Shown: positions 16,609 through 26,200 of the stretch, one piece after another | Layout of the letters: each line of letters begins with the position of its first letter | Numbering within the stretch: position 1 is the first letter of the stretch | Origin: Bacteroidota bacterium | GTDB taxonomy: Bacteria > Bacteroidota > Bacteroidia > Bacteroidales > JAGONC01 | Length of the DNA stretch: 64,000 nucleotides | Assembly: GCA_022711405.1 (NCBI GenBank) | Contig: JAKLFC010000008.1 | Coordinates: 62,001-126,000 of the forward strand | Direction: 5' to 3' | The notes under the pieces: model-generated | What the model saw: only the letters and a program-made list of their open reading frames with translations | Databases searched by the model: none | Told to the model about the DNA's origin: nothing | Position numbers and translations under genes: made by a program

Positions 16609-18066
16609 TTAGCGTTTGACGAGCTCGTATGCTCCGAGATCCGGCGCGGAGTCGAGCGCGCGGTTGTTGTTGTTCAGGTCATGGACCAGGTTGATCAGCG
16701 ATGAGGTGATGATCTCCATCAGTCCGGCGTCCACGGCCGGCGAGAGGAGGGTGTCGAGGGTGTAGTCGTTGATGGTGTAATCGGTGAACAGCGGATCCTC
16801 GTTGAAGATGCTGCCGGTGATCAGGGGATCGCTGGTTTTTGTCGTCTTCAGCAGGCAGTGGTCGAGCAGATAATTGAATTCGGCCCGCGGAGTGCTGGCC
16901 ATAGTGATCTCTTCCGTCTTGTTGCCATAAACGATACAGTTTCCAAAATAGGCCTGCTTCAGATCGCGGGCGATGGTATCGGTCACCTGTCCCATGTCGT
17001 TCAGCAGCAGATAGTAGTTGGTCATCACCAGCGAGGCTGACTGCCTTGCCGTATAGGGATAATAGTTCCCGATGGTGCAGTGCCGGAAGTCGTACGTTCC
17101 GCCGATGCCCAGGAAGACGGCTGTTTCGCCGCAGTTGGCAAAGACACAGTTGGCGGCCACCACATGGGAACCCAGTGCCTGGAGGCCAAAGCCGGTCATG
17201 TTCAGGATCTGGGTGTTGCTGAGCTTCAGGGTGGGCTGGGTGGAATTTCCAAGTGTATCCACCCGGATGCCGATAACCGCATTTTTGATGATGGCATGGT
17301 CGATCTGGTTATTTTTGCTGCCGGCGGTAAGCCATATCGTGCCCCACTGCCCGGGCAGTTCCTGGTAGTCCTCGTCCAGCCGGTCGCCCTGGAAGCTGAC
17401 CGGTTCTTCAAACGTACCTGCCACCTTCAGGGTTGCCTCGTTAGCCACGGCCAGTACCGCATCCTTATGAAAGTACACCCGGGCTCCGGGCTGAATGGTC
17501 AGGGAATAGGAAGAGTCGACGATGACGAAGCCATACACCACATGCGGCCGGTCGCTCTCCCAGATCCCGTGCATCTGGTAGACTGTATTTGTGTAGAAAT
17601 GAGCGTTCTGACCGTATGCCACCAGGTCGACATCCTGCACATTGCCATTGGTCTCAAATACAATGGAGTCGCTGACGATGAACGGATTGTTTTCGTCATT
17701 CGGATCCACTGTAACACGGATAAAGACATAAAGGCTGTCTTCACCGGGTATCTCGATGTCCTTCCATTGAGTTGCAGGGACACCGTCGATGTTGATCTCA
17801 TAGGGAGAAGTTGCACCTCCGGCAAGCCTGACAGAAGAGATTTTCACTCGGTTTTTGTCAGTATTGTGAACCATCAGGTACCGTGTGGTCGAACCGATGG
17901 TGGAAAACACGGTATCGAAGATGACCGTGTCGGTGGAAAAGGAAAGCTTTACGTCCGGGTCGGTGGTAATGATTTCTTCCTTGTCGCACGAAACCAGGAC
18001 CATCCCGGTGATGAACAGCACAAGGAAAGCCTTTAAAATCAGATTATTGGAGGGATGGATGTGCAT
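16609..18066 (-). CDS. Outer-membrane lipoprotein with right-handed beta-helix region
   Basis: A 485-residue protein with a lipoprotein signal peptide (hydrophobic stretch LILKAFLVLFITGMVLVSC; lipobox cysteine near residue 28), followed by a DKEE segment that may favour surface export. Residues about 45-165 read as a beta-sandwich (SFSTDTVIFDTVFSTIGST). From about 190 to 460, repeated short strand patterns (LTIQPGARVYFHKDA, LKLSNTQILNMTGFGLQ) suggest a right-handed parallel beta-helix. The C-terminal end (SAPDLGAYE) is typical of this Bacteroidota family. The start at 18066 is preferred over 18102 because a predicted -7 box lies between them. No catalytic residues were identified; the substrate is unknown. 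Confidence 0.7.
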   Translation of the reverse strand: MHIHPSNNLILKAFLVLFITGMVLVSCDKEEIITTDPDVKLSFSTDTVIFDTVFSTIGSTTRYLMVHNTDKNRVKISSVRLAGGATSPYEINIDGVPATQWKDIEIPGEDSLYVFIRVTVDPNDENNPFIVSDSIVFETNGNVQDVDLVAYGQNAHFYTNTVYQMHGIWESDRPHVVYGFVIVDSSYSLTIQPGARVYFHKDAVLAVANEATLKVAGTFEEPVSFQGDRLDEDYQELPGQWGTIWLTAGSKNNQIDHAIIKNAVIGIRVDTLGNSTQPTLKLSNTQILNMTGFGLQALGSHVVAANCVFANCGETAVFLGIGGTYDFRHCTIGNYYPYTARQSASLVMTNYYLLLNDMGQVTDTIARDLKQAYFGNCIVYGNKTEEITMASTPRAEFNYLLDHCLLKTTKTSDPLITGSIFNEDPLFTDYTINDYTLDTLLSPAVDAGLMEIITSSLINLVHDLNNNNRALDSAPDLGAYELVKR

Positions 18067-18080
18067 CAGTCTCAAACCGG

Positions 18081-18088
18081 CAAAATTA
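18081..18088 (-). promoter_or_regulatory. -7 box for the beta-helix lipoprotein gene
   Basis: CAAAATTA on the plus strand is TAATTTTG on the minus strand, matching TAnnTTTG. It lies 14 bp upstream of the start at 18066, which implies a very short leader. Its position argues against the upstream ATG at 18102. Confidence 0.45.
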
Positions 18089-18201
18089 CCGATTCCTACC
18101 ATACAATACGGTTGACAGGGGAAAATATTTTACGGGCGATGCACTTCTGTTAATTAATCTATAAATTATCATAACGGGTGGGAAAAGCTCAGGGATTTCG
18201 C

Positions 18202-18209
18202 TAACTTTG
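18202..18209 (+). promoter_or_regulatory. -7 box at the head of the glycogen operon
   Basis: TAACTTTG followed by CA matches the Bacteroidota TAnnTTTG box exactly. It lies 55 bp before the debranching enzyme start. No good -33 TTG was seen at 19-21 bp. It is a plausible single promoter for the four glycogen genes. Confidence 0.55.
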
Positions 18210-18264
18210 CAAACTCATTTTTTTCTCATTACATTTGAAAATCCATTACCATAATAACTTATAA

Positions 18265-20214
18265 ATGAGTTATCTAAAGTTTGATAAGAATCAGCTTATA
18301 AATCTTGAATATTCTTTATCGCGGGAACTGCTGAGGACAAACCGTGCGGGTTCTTATGGCTTCACCACCATTGTGGGATGCAATACCCGGAAATACCATG
18401 GTCTTTTCGTTGTTCCACAGCCTCTGGTAGATCAGGACAATCACGTACTGCTATCTTCAATGGATGAAACCATCATCCAGCACGATACTGAATTCAACCT
18501 GGCGATTCATAAATTCAAGGGGGAGGTCTATGTCCCCAAGGGCCATAAGTATATCCGGGATTTTGATTGTGAACCGATCCCAAAACTTACGTACCAGATT
18601 GGCGGTGTGGTGCTTACCAAAGAAACATTATTCACTGCACGGGACGAAAAGGCGATGATCCGGTATACGCTTGTGGATGCCCATTCGCCCACCAGGATGC
18701 GTTTCAGGCCATTTCTGGCCTTCCGGAACATTCACTGGCTGACGAAGGCCAATTATGATGCTGACACCAAATATCAGCCTGTTGAGAACGGGATCAGGGT
18801 CAGGCTTTATAAAGGCTATTCGTCTCTTTCCATGCAGTTTTCCAAGCTGGTGGATTACGTTCATGTTCCCGACTGGTATTTCAATTTTGAATATATCCGG
18901 GAAAAAGAGAGGGGATACGATTATCTGGAAGACCTGTTCACACCTGGTTATTTTGAGGTCTCCATCGAAAAGGGGGAAAGCATTGTCTTTTGCGCTGCGC
19001 TGGAAGATGTGAATGTGGGTACGCTGGAGCGCATCTTTGATCAGGAGATCAGTTCGCGGATCCCGCGTGACAGCTTTTACCACTGCCTGATCAATTCAGC
19101 CCAGCAGTTCATTGTTACGCGTGGAAAGAAGTCGGAGGTCATTGCCGGTTTTCCATGGTTTGGCAAGTGGGGCAGGGATACGTTCCTCGCCCTGCCGGGA
19201 CTAACGCTGACCAGGGATGATACCAGGGCCTTCAAGGCTGTACTTGATACCATGATCAAGGAGCTGAAGGGTCCATTGTTCCCCAATTTCGGGCAGGGGC
19301 ACCAGCAGCATTACAACTCGGTGGATGCATCGCTGTGGTTCTTCTGGGCGTTGCAGCAATATCTTGGTCATATAAAGGATCCTGTTAAGATCTGGAATGA
19401 GTACGGCAGAAAGCTGAAGATCATCCTTCAGGGGTACAGGGCTGGGACGATGTACAATATCCGGATGCAGGAAAATGGATTATTGCATGCCGGCGTACCG
19501 GGACTGGCCATCACGTGGATGGATGCCATCATCAACGGCAAGCCGGTCAATCCGCGCATCGGCCTGCCCGTAGAAGTAAACGCCCTGTGGTACAATGCCA
19601 TCATGTTTGCTCTTGAGCTTGCTGAGCAAGCAGGGGATAAGGAGTTCTGCGACGAATGGCAGCCTGTGTCTGGAAGGATCCCGCAGGCCTTCATGGATAC
19701 CTTCTACAGTCCCGCAAAAGGCTACCTGGCCGATTATGTGGATGGTGACTTCAAAGATTTTGCCGTCCGGCCGAACATGCTTTTTGCCGCCTCTCTGCCT
19801 TATTCGCCGGTGGATGAGGAGATCCGGAAGAAGATCCTGGATGTCATTGAAAGTGAATTACTTACACCGAGAGGACTACGAACCCTGTCGCCCCAGGATC
19901 CGAATTACCACGGCATTTACGCGGGCGATCAAGTGTCCAGGGATCTGGCTTACCATAACGGTACCGTCTTCCCCTGGCTGTTTGGCCACTTTGCCGAGGC
20001 CTATCTGCGCCTTCACGGTAAATCGGGCATACAGAAGATCAGAACCATTCTTGGCGGATTTGAGGATGTCATGGATGAGAACGGGATAGGGACCATACCG
20101 GAAGTATATGACGGAGATCCTCCCCATAAGCCGGGGGGAGCCATATCACAGGCGTGGAGCGTAGCGGAACTGCTCCGGGTTGGGAAGATGCTGAGGGAGA
20201 TGGAGGGGAGTTGA
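18265..20214 (+). CDS. Glycogen debranching enzyme (amylo-alpha-1,6-glucosidase)
   Basis: A 649-residue cytoplasmic protein with the bacterial GDE layout: an N-terminal beta-sandwich domain (about 1-260; NRAGSYGFTTIVGCNTRKYHG is split across its first strands) and a C-terminal (alpha/alpha)6 barrel (about 280-645). The barrel carries PWFGKWGRDTFLALPGL with D305 and later QVSRDLAYHNGTVFPWL. It removes alpha-1,6 branches from glycogen. It opens a same-strand cluster with a GT4 synthase-like gene, a GH57 gene and the synthase/phosphorylase fusion, so it acts in glycogen turnover. Length is usual for this Bacteroidota type, which lacks the 4-alpha-glucanotransferase half of eukaryotic GDE. Confidence 0.93.
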   Translation: MSYLKFDKNQLINLEYSLSRELLRTNRAGSYGFTTIVGCNTRKYHGLFVVPQPLVDQDNHVLLSSMDETIIQHDTEFNLAIHKFKGEVYVPKGHKYIRDFDCEPIPKLTYQIGGVVLTKETLFTARDEKAMIRYTLVDAHSPTRMRFRPFLAFRNIHWLTKANYDADTKYQPVENGIRVRLYKGYSSLSMQFSKLVDYVHVPDWYFNFEYIREKERGYDYLEDLFTPGYFEVSIEKGESIVFCAALEDVNVGTLERIFDQEISSRIPRDSFYHCLINSAQQFIVTRGKKSEVIAGFPWFGKWGRDTFLALPGLTLTRDDTRAFKAVLDTMIKELKGPLFPNFGQGHQQHYNSVDASLWFFWALQQYLGHIKDPVKIWNEYGRKLKIILQGYRAGTMYNIRMQENGLLHAGVPGLAITWMDAIINGKPVNPRIGLPVEVNALWYNAIMFALELAEQAGDKEFCDEWQPVSGRIPQAFMDTFYSPAKGYLADYVDGDFKDFAVRPNMLFAASLPYSPVDEEIRKKILDVIESELLTPRGLRTLSPQDPNYHGIYAGDQVSRDLAYHNGTVFPWLFGHFAEAYLRLHGKSGIQKIRTILGGFEDVMDENGIGTIPEVYDGDPPHKPGGAISQAWSVAELLRVGKMLREMEGS

Positions 20215-20245
20215 TGGTTGAAAGTGACGGTTGGCGGATTAAATA

Positions 20246-20275
20246 TTGGAATTTGGTTTTTGGAATTTGGAATTT
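20246..20275. repeat. TTGGAATTTGG-type direct repeat
   Basis: Three degenerate copies of TTTGGAATTTGG-like units lie in the 98-bp gap between the debranching enzyme and the GT4 gene. They share sequence with the inverted repeat at 16481-16596. The repeat sits inside a probable operon rather than at its end. Confidence 0.7.
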
Positions 20276-20312
20276 ATCATATCCTCGTACTACATATATT
20301 AAAGGATAAATT

Positions 20313-21596
20313 ATGCGAGTCTTAATGTTCGGCTGGGAGTTTCCTCCCCATATCACAGGAGGACTGGGTACAGCCTGCTATGGTTTGACCAGGGGGCTGT
20401 CCAAGCACGGGACGGAGGTCATCTTCATCGTACCGAAGGCATACGGCGATGAAGACCAGCGTGCCGTCAGGCTGGTCAATGCCAGTGATGTGGTGATCAA
20501 TGTGGATGATGTTGAAAACAAGCAGTACTGGGACCGCATCACGTATATGGAGGTGGGATCCAACCTTATTCCCTATGTGGCCCCGGAGGAGTTCACCGAC
20601 CTGGTCGTCCAGGAGGAACTGCGGAAGGAAACCACACGGCAGACACTGTTCTCGAGCAGGTTTGTTTTTTCGGGCAGGTACGGCACCAACCTGATGGAGG
20701 AGGTGTACCGGTATGCATTGATCGGTTCAGCCATTGCCGCAAAATATGAGTTTGACGTCATCCATGCCCACGACTGGCTTACTTACTCGGCAGGAGTTGC
20801 AGCCAAGGCCTCCTCAGGAAAGCCCCTGGTGGTGCACATGCATGCCACGGAGTTTGACCGCTCGGGAGAAAATGTCAACCAGCAGGTTTATGATATCGAA
20901 CGTTATGGAATGGAGCAGGCCGACCGCGTGATCACGGTTTCGAACCTGACGCGGCAGATCGTCATCGAACGGTACGGCATTGATCCGGAAAAGATCATTA
21001 CCGTTCATAATGCCGTTGAGCCGGTAGACAGGGATGAACTGGAGGGGCCGCAGAAGGTCCTGAAGGAAAAGGTGGTCACCTTTCTGGGACGCATCACCTT
21101 CCAGAAAGGACCGGAGTATTTTGTGGAGGCAGCGAAAAAAGTGCTGGAGGTGGATCCCAATGTGCGTTTTGTCATGGCTGGGACAGGCGACCTGATGAAC
21201 AAGCTCATCCGCCGTGTCGCTGAACTGCGCATCGCACACAGGTTCCATTTTACGGGATTTCTCAAGGGAGCCGATGTGGACCGTATGTTCGCCATGAGCG
21301 ATGTATTTGTCATGCCCTCAGTGTCAGAACCCTTCGGTATTGTCCCACTGGAAGCCATGCGCTCCAGCGTTCCGGTGGTCATCTCCAAGCAGTCGGGCGT
21401 ATCGGAGATCCTAAAGCATGCCCTTAAGGTCGACTTCTGGGATGTTCACGGTCTGGCGGATGCCATCTATGGGCTGCTGCACTATCATGCACTCTCAGAG
21501 ACCTTCAAGCTTTATGGCAAAGAGGAGGTGGAGAGCCTTAAATGGGATGATGCGGCATTGAAGGTAAAGGAGGTGTATGAGGGGGTGGTCAGGTAG
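20313..21596 (+). CDS. GT4-family glycogen/starch synthase-like glycosyltransferase
   Basis: A 427-residue GT-B glycosyltransferase. The N-terminal Rossmann domain opens MRVLMFGWEFPPHITGGLGT, with the GGLG donor-site loop typical of glycogen synthase-like enzymes. HAHDWLTYSAGVAA and HMHATEFDRSG follow. The C-terminal domain holds FLGRITFQKGPEYFVEAA with the nucleotide-contacting R/K, and SVSEPFGIVPLEAM with the ExxxxxxxE pair. GT4 members of this shape elongate or initiate alpha-glucan from a nucleotide sugar. The exact donor and acceptor cannot be read from sequence. It sits 49 bp before the GH57 gene, a pairing repeated in other Bacteroidota. Confidence 0.87.
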   Translation: MRVLMFGWEFPPHITGGLGTACYGLTRGLSKHGTEVIFIVPKAYGDEDQRAVRLVNASDVVINVDDVENKQYWDRITYMEVGSNLIPYVAPEEFTDLVVQEELRKETTRQTLFSSRFVFSGRYGTNLMEEVYRYALIGSAIAAKYEFDVIHAHDWLTYSAGVAAKASSGKPLVVHMHATEFDRSGENVNQQVYDIERYGMEQADRVITVSNLTRQIVIERYGIDPEKIITVHNAVEPVDRDELEGPQKVLKEKVVTFLGRITFQKGPEYFVEAAKKVLEVDPNVRFVMAGTGDLMNKLIRRVAELRIAHRFHFTGFLKGADVDRMFAMSDVFVMPSVSEPFGIVPLEAMRSSVPVVISKQSGVSEILKHALKVDFWDVHGLADAIYGLLHYHALSETFKLYGKEEVESLKWDDAALKVKEVYEGVVR

Positions 21597-21645
21597 CTTG
21601 AAGCTAAATTTATAACATTCTTTATAAGCACAATAGATTACACGT

Positions 21646-23178
21646 ATGAGATCAATCTGTCTTTATTTCCAGGTTCACCAACCGTTCAGGTTAAAGACCT
21701 ACCGTTTTTTCGATATCGGGCGGGACCATTATTATTATGATGAATACCTCAACCGTTCGATCGTCCAACGGGTGGCAAGAAGATCATATCTTCCTGCCAA
21801 TCAAATTATTATGGATTTGATCAATGAATATGGGAACGCCTTCAAGGTTTCCTATTCCATCACGGGTCTGGCACTGGAACAATTCGAGAAATATGCACCG
21901 GAAGTCATCGAGAACTTTAAAAAACTTGCCAGTACCGGTTCGGTTGAATTTTTAACGGAGACATATGCTCATTCGCTGGCGTCGCTGCGAAGCAAGGAAG
22001 AGTTTTTCCAACAGGTCAGGCAGCACTCTGATAAGATTGAAGCGTTGTTCGGCAAACGACCCACCGTTTTCAGGAATACCGAGCTGATCTATTCCGACCG
22101 CATTGGTGAACTGGTGGCGGAAATGGGCTATGAGCTGATGCTCTCCGAAGGTCCCCGCCAGGTTCTGGGATGGAAGAGCCCTAATTTCATGTACTGCAAC
22201 GCGATGAATCCACGCCTGAAGCTTTTGCTGAAGAACTTCCGGCTGAGCGATGACATTGCTTTCCGTTTTTCACTGCAGAGCTGGAATGAGTGGCCCCTGA
22301 CAGCTGAGAAATTTGCTGCATGGATCCAGGCGTTCAATCCCAAAGAGGAGGTGGTCAATATTTTCATGGATTATGAGACCTTTGGAGAGCATCAGTGGGC
22401 CGATTCCGGCATCTTTGAGTTTCTCAGGAACCTGCCTCATGCCGTACTGGCCGATACCAATTACCATTTTCACACACCTTCCGAGCTGCTGAAGCTCCTC
22501 CAGCCGGTGGCGGCCATTCATGTGGGGCATGCAATCTCATGGGCCGACGAAGAGAAGGATACCACGGCCTGGCTGGGCAATGAGATGCAGGCGGAGGCAG
22601 TCGACAAGCTGTACGGGCTTGAAGACAGGATAAAAACGATCCGTCAGCCCGATATTCTGCGTGACTGGAACTACCTCCAGTGCAGCGACCATTTTTATTA
22701 CATGTGCACCAAATGGTTCTCCGACGGCGAGGTGCATAAGTATTTCACACCCTATTCTTCTCCTTACGAGGCTTTTATCAATTATATGAATGTCCTTTCG
22801 GATTTTATGATCCGGGTGAGCGACCACAGTGCGGCTGCCATTGCTCCTGCTCCCGTTGCAGAAACCGCCACGACAGAGGAGAAGCCGGTCAACAGACCGC
22901 CTGGGAAAGCGGTGGACACGACCACCTGCACGTATGAAGATCTCGACAAATTATCTGCTTCCCGCATGAAAAAGCTGCTGCAGAACGTGGATCTGGAAAC
23001 CCTTGCCTGCGCCCTGATCAACTGCAATGCATCCCTTCGGAAAAAAGTGATGAAGTACCTTTCAACGCAGGATCAGATCCGTTTTGAAGCTCTTTCCGAA
23101 TCCCTGGTGAAAAGTAAAAAGACCGAGATCAACCGCTGCCGTCAGAAATTATCATCGGTGATCAACGATCTTTCATAG
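21646..23178 (+). CDS. GH57-family alpha-amylase-like glycoside hydrolase
   Basis: A 510-residue protein with a GH57 catalytic domain in about the first 390 residues. Motif 1 is H11-Q12-P13 (FQVHQPF). The motif 2 area reads SVEFLTETYAHSLASL. The likely nucleophile is E146 in FRNTELIYSD, and the likely acid/base is D242 in IFMDYETFGEHQ. Members act on alpha-1,4-glucans as amylases, glucanotransferases or branching enzymes. Residues about 395-430 are a Pro/Ala/Thr-rich linker, and the last 80 residues form a helical tail with basic clusters. No signal peptide, so it is cytoplasmic, acting on intracellular glycogen. Its specificity (amylase or branching) is open. Confidence 0.9.
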   Translation: MRSICLYFQVHQPFRLKTYRFFDIGRDHYYYDEYLNRSIVQRVARRSYLPANQIIMDLINEYGNAFKVSYSITGLALEQFEKYAPEVIENFKKLASTGSVEFLTETYAHSLASLRSKEEFFQQVRQHSDKIEALFGKRPTVFRNTELIYSDRIGELVAEMGYELMLSEGPRQVLGWKSPNFMYCNAMNPRLKLLLKNFRLSDDIAFRFSLQSWNEWPLTAEKFAAWIQAFNPKEEVVNIFMDYETFGEHQWADSGIFEFLRNLPHAVLADTNYHFHTPSELLKLLQPVAAIHVGHAISWADEEKDTTAWLGNEMQAEAVDKLYGLEDRIKTIRQPDILRDWNYLQCSDHFYYMCTKWFSDGEVHKYFTPYSSPYEAFINYMNVLSDFMIRVSDHSAAAIAPAPVAETATTEEKPVNRPPGKAVDTTTCTYEDLDKLSASRMKKLLQNVDLETLACALINCNASLRKKVMKYLSTQDQIRFEALSESLVKSKKTEINRCRQKLSSVINDLS

Positions 23179-23226
23179 ATTTGCACCTCTTGCGATATAC
23201 CAACACTGAACGTAAAGGATTAATAC

Positions 23227-26200
23227 ATGAAGCCTGATTATATATTTGAAGTAAGCTGGGAAGTATGCAACAAAGTCGGAGGCATCTATACGGTTCTTTC
23301 CACAAAGGCGCGCCAGCTCACCGAACGGTTTGGAGATCGTTACATTCTGCTGGGTCCGGATGTCTGGAAAGAGACGGATGAAAATCCTGATTTCATAGAG
23401 GATAAAACACTTATGCCTGCCTGGCAGGAAAGAGCGGCGAGCGAGGGTCTGCATTTTCACCTGGGCCGCTGGAATGTGACCGGTCACCCCATTGTGATCC
23501 AGGTGGATTTTACCACGTTCTTTACCAGCAAGAATAAGATCTTTGCAAAATTCTGGGAAACCTATAAACTGGATTCTCTGTCAGGAGGTTGGGATTACAT
23601 TGAGCCTGCGCTTTTTGGTTACGCCGCCGCGAGGATCATTGAAAGTTATTACGAGTTTCATCTTTCGGGACAGGACAAGATCATTGCTCATTTCCATGAG
23701 TGGATGACGGGGACCGGCATTCTGTACCTGAATGAGTTCATGCCCCAGGCCGCCACCGTCTTCACGACACATGCCACCACGCTTGGACGTTCGGTAGCCG
23801 GCAACGGCCTGCCGCTTTATAAGAACCTGACCACCTACGATCCTGAGGCTACTGCTCAGAATTTCAATATGAAGTCGAAGTTCTCCCTGGAATACCATTC
23901 AGCCAATACCTGTGACGTCTTCACTACGGTCAGTCCCGTCACTGCGATGGAGTGCAGTCATTTCCTCAGGAGGGATGTAAATGTGGTTACGCCCAACGGC
24001 TTTGAGAATTCGTTCGTGCCGGAGGGCAGTGATTTCCTCGTGAAGCGTGAAGAAGCCCGAAGCAGGGTGAGAAAAGTGGCGGAAGCGCTCCTGAACCAGC
24101 CTCTGCCGGAAGACTCCCTGTGGATACTGACCAGCGGGCGGTATGAGTTTCGCAACAAAGGCATCGATCTGTTCATTGACAGCCTGGGCAGGCTCAACAG
24201 GGATCCCGACACCAAGAGGCCCATCCTGGCCGTCATCGCTATGCCAGGCAACCAGAAGGGGCCCGATGAGGCGATGCTGCAGCGGATGCCAAATCCGGAC
24301 TTCAACCAGCCGATCACAGGCGTGTACCTGACCCACCTGCTGTGGGACCCTTCCAATGACGCGGTGCTGAGGCGCATCCAGGAGAACGGACTGTTCAACA
24401 GGCCGGAAGACAAGGTCAAGATCATCTTTATTCCGTCTTATCTCAACGGACGTGACGGCGTTTTCAACCTGACATATTACGATTTTGTCATCGGATTTGA
24501 TGTTTCCACGTTTGCATCCTATTATGAACCCTGGGGATATACACCCCTTGAAAGCCTGGCGTTTCATGTTCCTGCCATGATCACTTCCCTTTCGGGCTTC
24601 GGACAGTGGATCAGGAACCATGATCCTGAAACCGAACCCGGCCTGGTCATCCTGGAAAGAGATGATGAGAATGACAGAGCGGTCGTTGACCAGATGATCA
24701 CGAACATTAAAAAGGCACTTGACTGGGATACCGCTGAATTTGAATCTGCACGCAACCAGGCATTCCAGCTATCACAGCTGGTGCTGTGGGACAAACTGAT
24801 TAGTTATTACCTGGAAGCCTACGAGATCGCCCTGAAAAAATCACTTACCCGGTCAGATCAGTACCTTTCCAAGCAGGTAGTGGATATCAGCGCACTTCTT
24901 CAGCAGGTTACGATCGTCAAACCGGAATGGAGAAAGATCCTGGTGAGCCCCACCCTTCCTGAAAAGTTCCATATGCTCACAGAACTTGCCTGGAATCTAT
25001 GGTGGACCTGGAACAGCGATGCCATTTCCCTGTTCGAGGAGATTGATCCGGAACTCTGGAAGGAAAGCAGGCAAAACCCGCTGTCGCTCATCGAAGCGAT
25101 CACCATTGATAAGATCCATTATCTTGAGCAGAATCCGAAGTTCATGGCTAAACTGCAGACGGTCTACCAGCGTTTCAGGGGATACATGGATGTAGAGAGG
25201 AACGGCAAGGATGACCTGGTGGCCTATTTCAGCATGGAATACGGGCTTCACGACAGCCTGAAGATGTATTCGGGAGGCCTGGGAGTGCTGGCCGGTGACT
25301 ATATCAAGGAGGCCAGCGACTCCAACGCCAATATGGTGGCTGTGGGACTCATCTACCGCTATGGATATTTTACCCAGGTGATCTCCCTTTTCGGGGACCA
25401 GGTGGCCCGTTATGAAGCCCTGAAATTCTCTCACCTGCCGCTGACCCCTGCCAGAAGCAGTGAAGGCGAATGGATACGGGTTAGCGTGGCCCTTCCGGGA
25501 AGGGTGGTCTATGCCAAGGTGTGGATCCTTCAGGTGGGGCGCATCTCCCTGTACCTGATGGACGCCGATATCCCTGAAAATAGCGAAGCCGACAGGTCCA
25601 TCTCCTTCAACCTTTATGGTGGTGACGAGGAGATGAGATTCAAACAGGAACTTCTGCTTGGAGTGGGAGGCATCAGGCTGCTGGATGTGCTGGGTATACA
25701 TCCCGATATCTATCATATCAATGAAGGACATGGTGCCTTCATCGGACTGGAACGGTTGAGAAAGTACGTGCAGATTGAGAAGCTGAACTTTATGGAAGCA
25801 CTGGAAGTGGTCAGGTCTTCCACACTTTTCACAACGCATACACCTGTTGCCGCCGGTCATGATCATTTTACCGAAGATCTGCTCCGTACCTATATCCCTC
25901 ATTATGCCGACCGGTTGAACATCACCTGGGATTCGTTCATGAATATGGGGCGCATGCATAAGAACCGCCCGGAAGACAAGTTCTCGATGAGCGTACTGGC
26001 CGTTAATTTCTCGCAGGAGGTCAACGGTGTGAGCCGGCTGCATGGCAGGGTAAGCCAGGAAATGTTCAGTCCACTGTTCGATGGCTATTTCGCGAACGAG
26101 ATTCCCGTGGGGTATGTCACCAACGGAGTGCACTATCCATCCTGGACCGCTCCGGCATGGAGGAAACTGCATGAGGAAGCCTTCGGATCAGAATTTCTTC

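Noticed and set aside
17080..18036. 318-codon plus-strand open frame
   Set aside because: Antisense to the lipoprotein gene; lacks any domain or signal sequence.
24997..26172. 391-codon minus-strand open frame
   Set aside because: It is antisense to the phosphorylase half of the fusion, where residues and motifs are clearly conserved; it is a codon-bias shadow.
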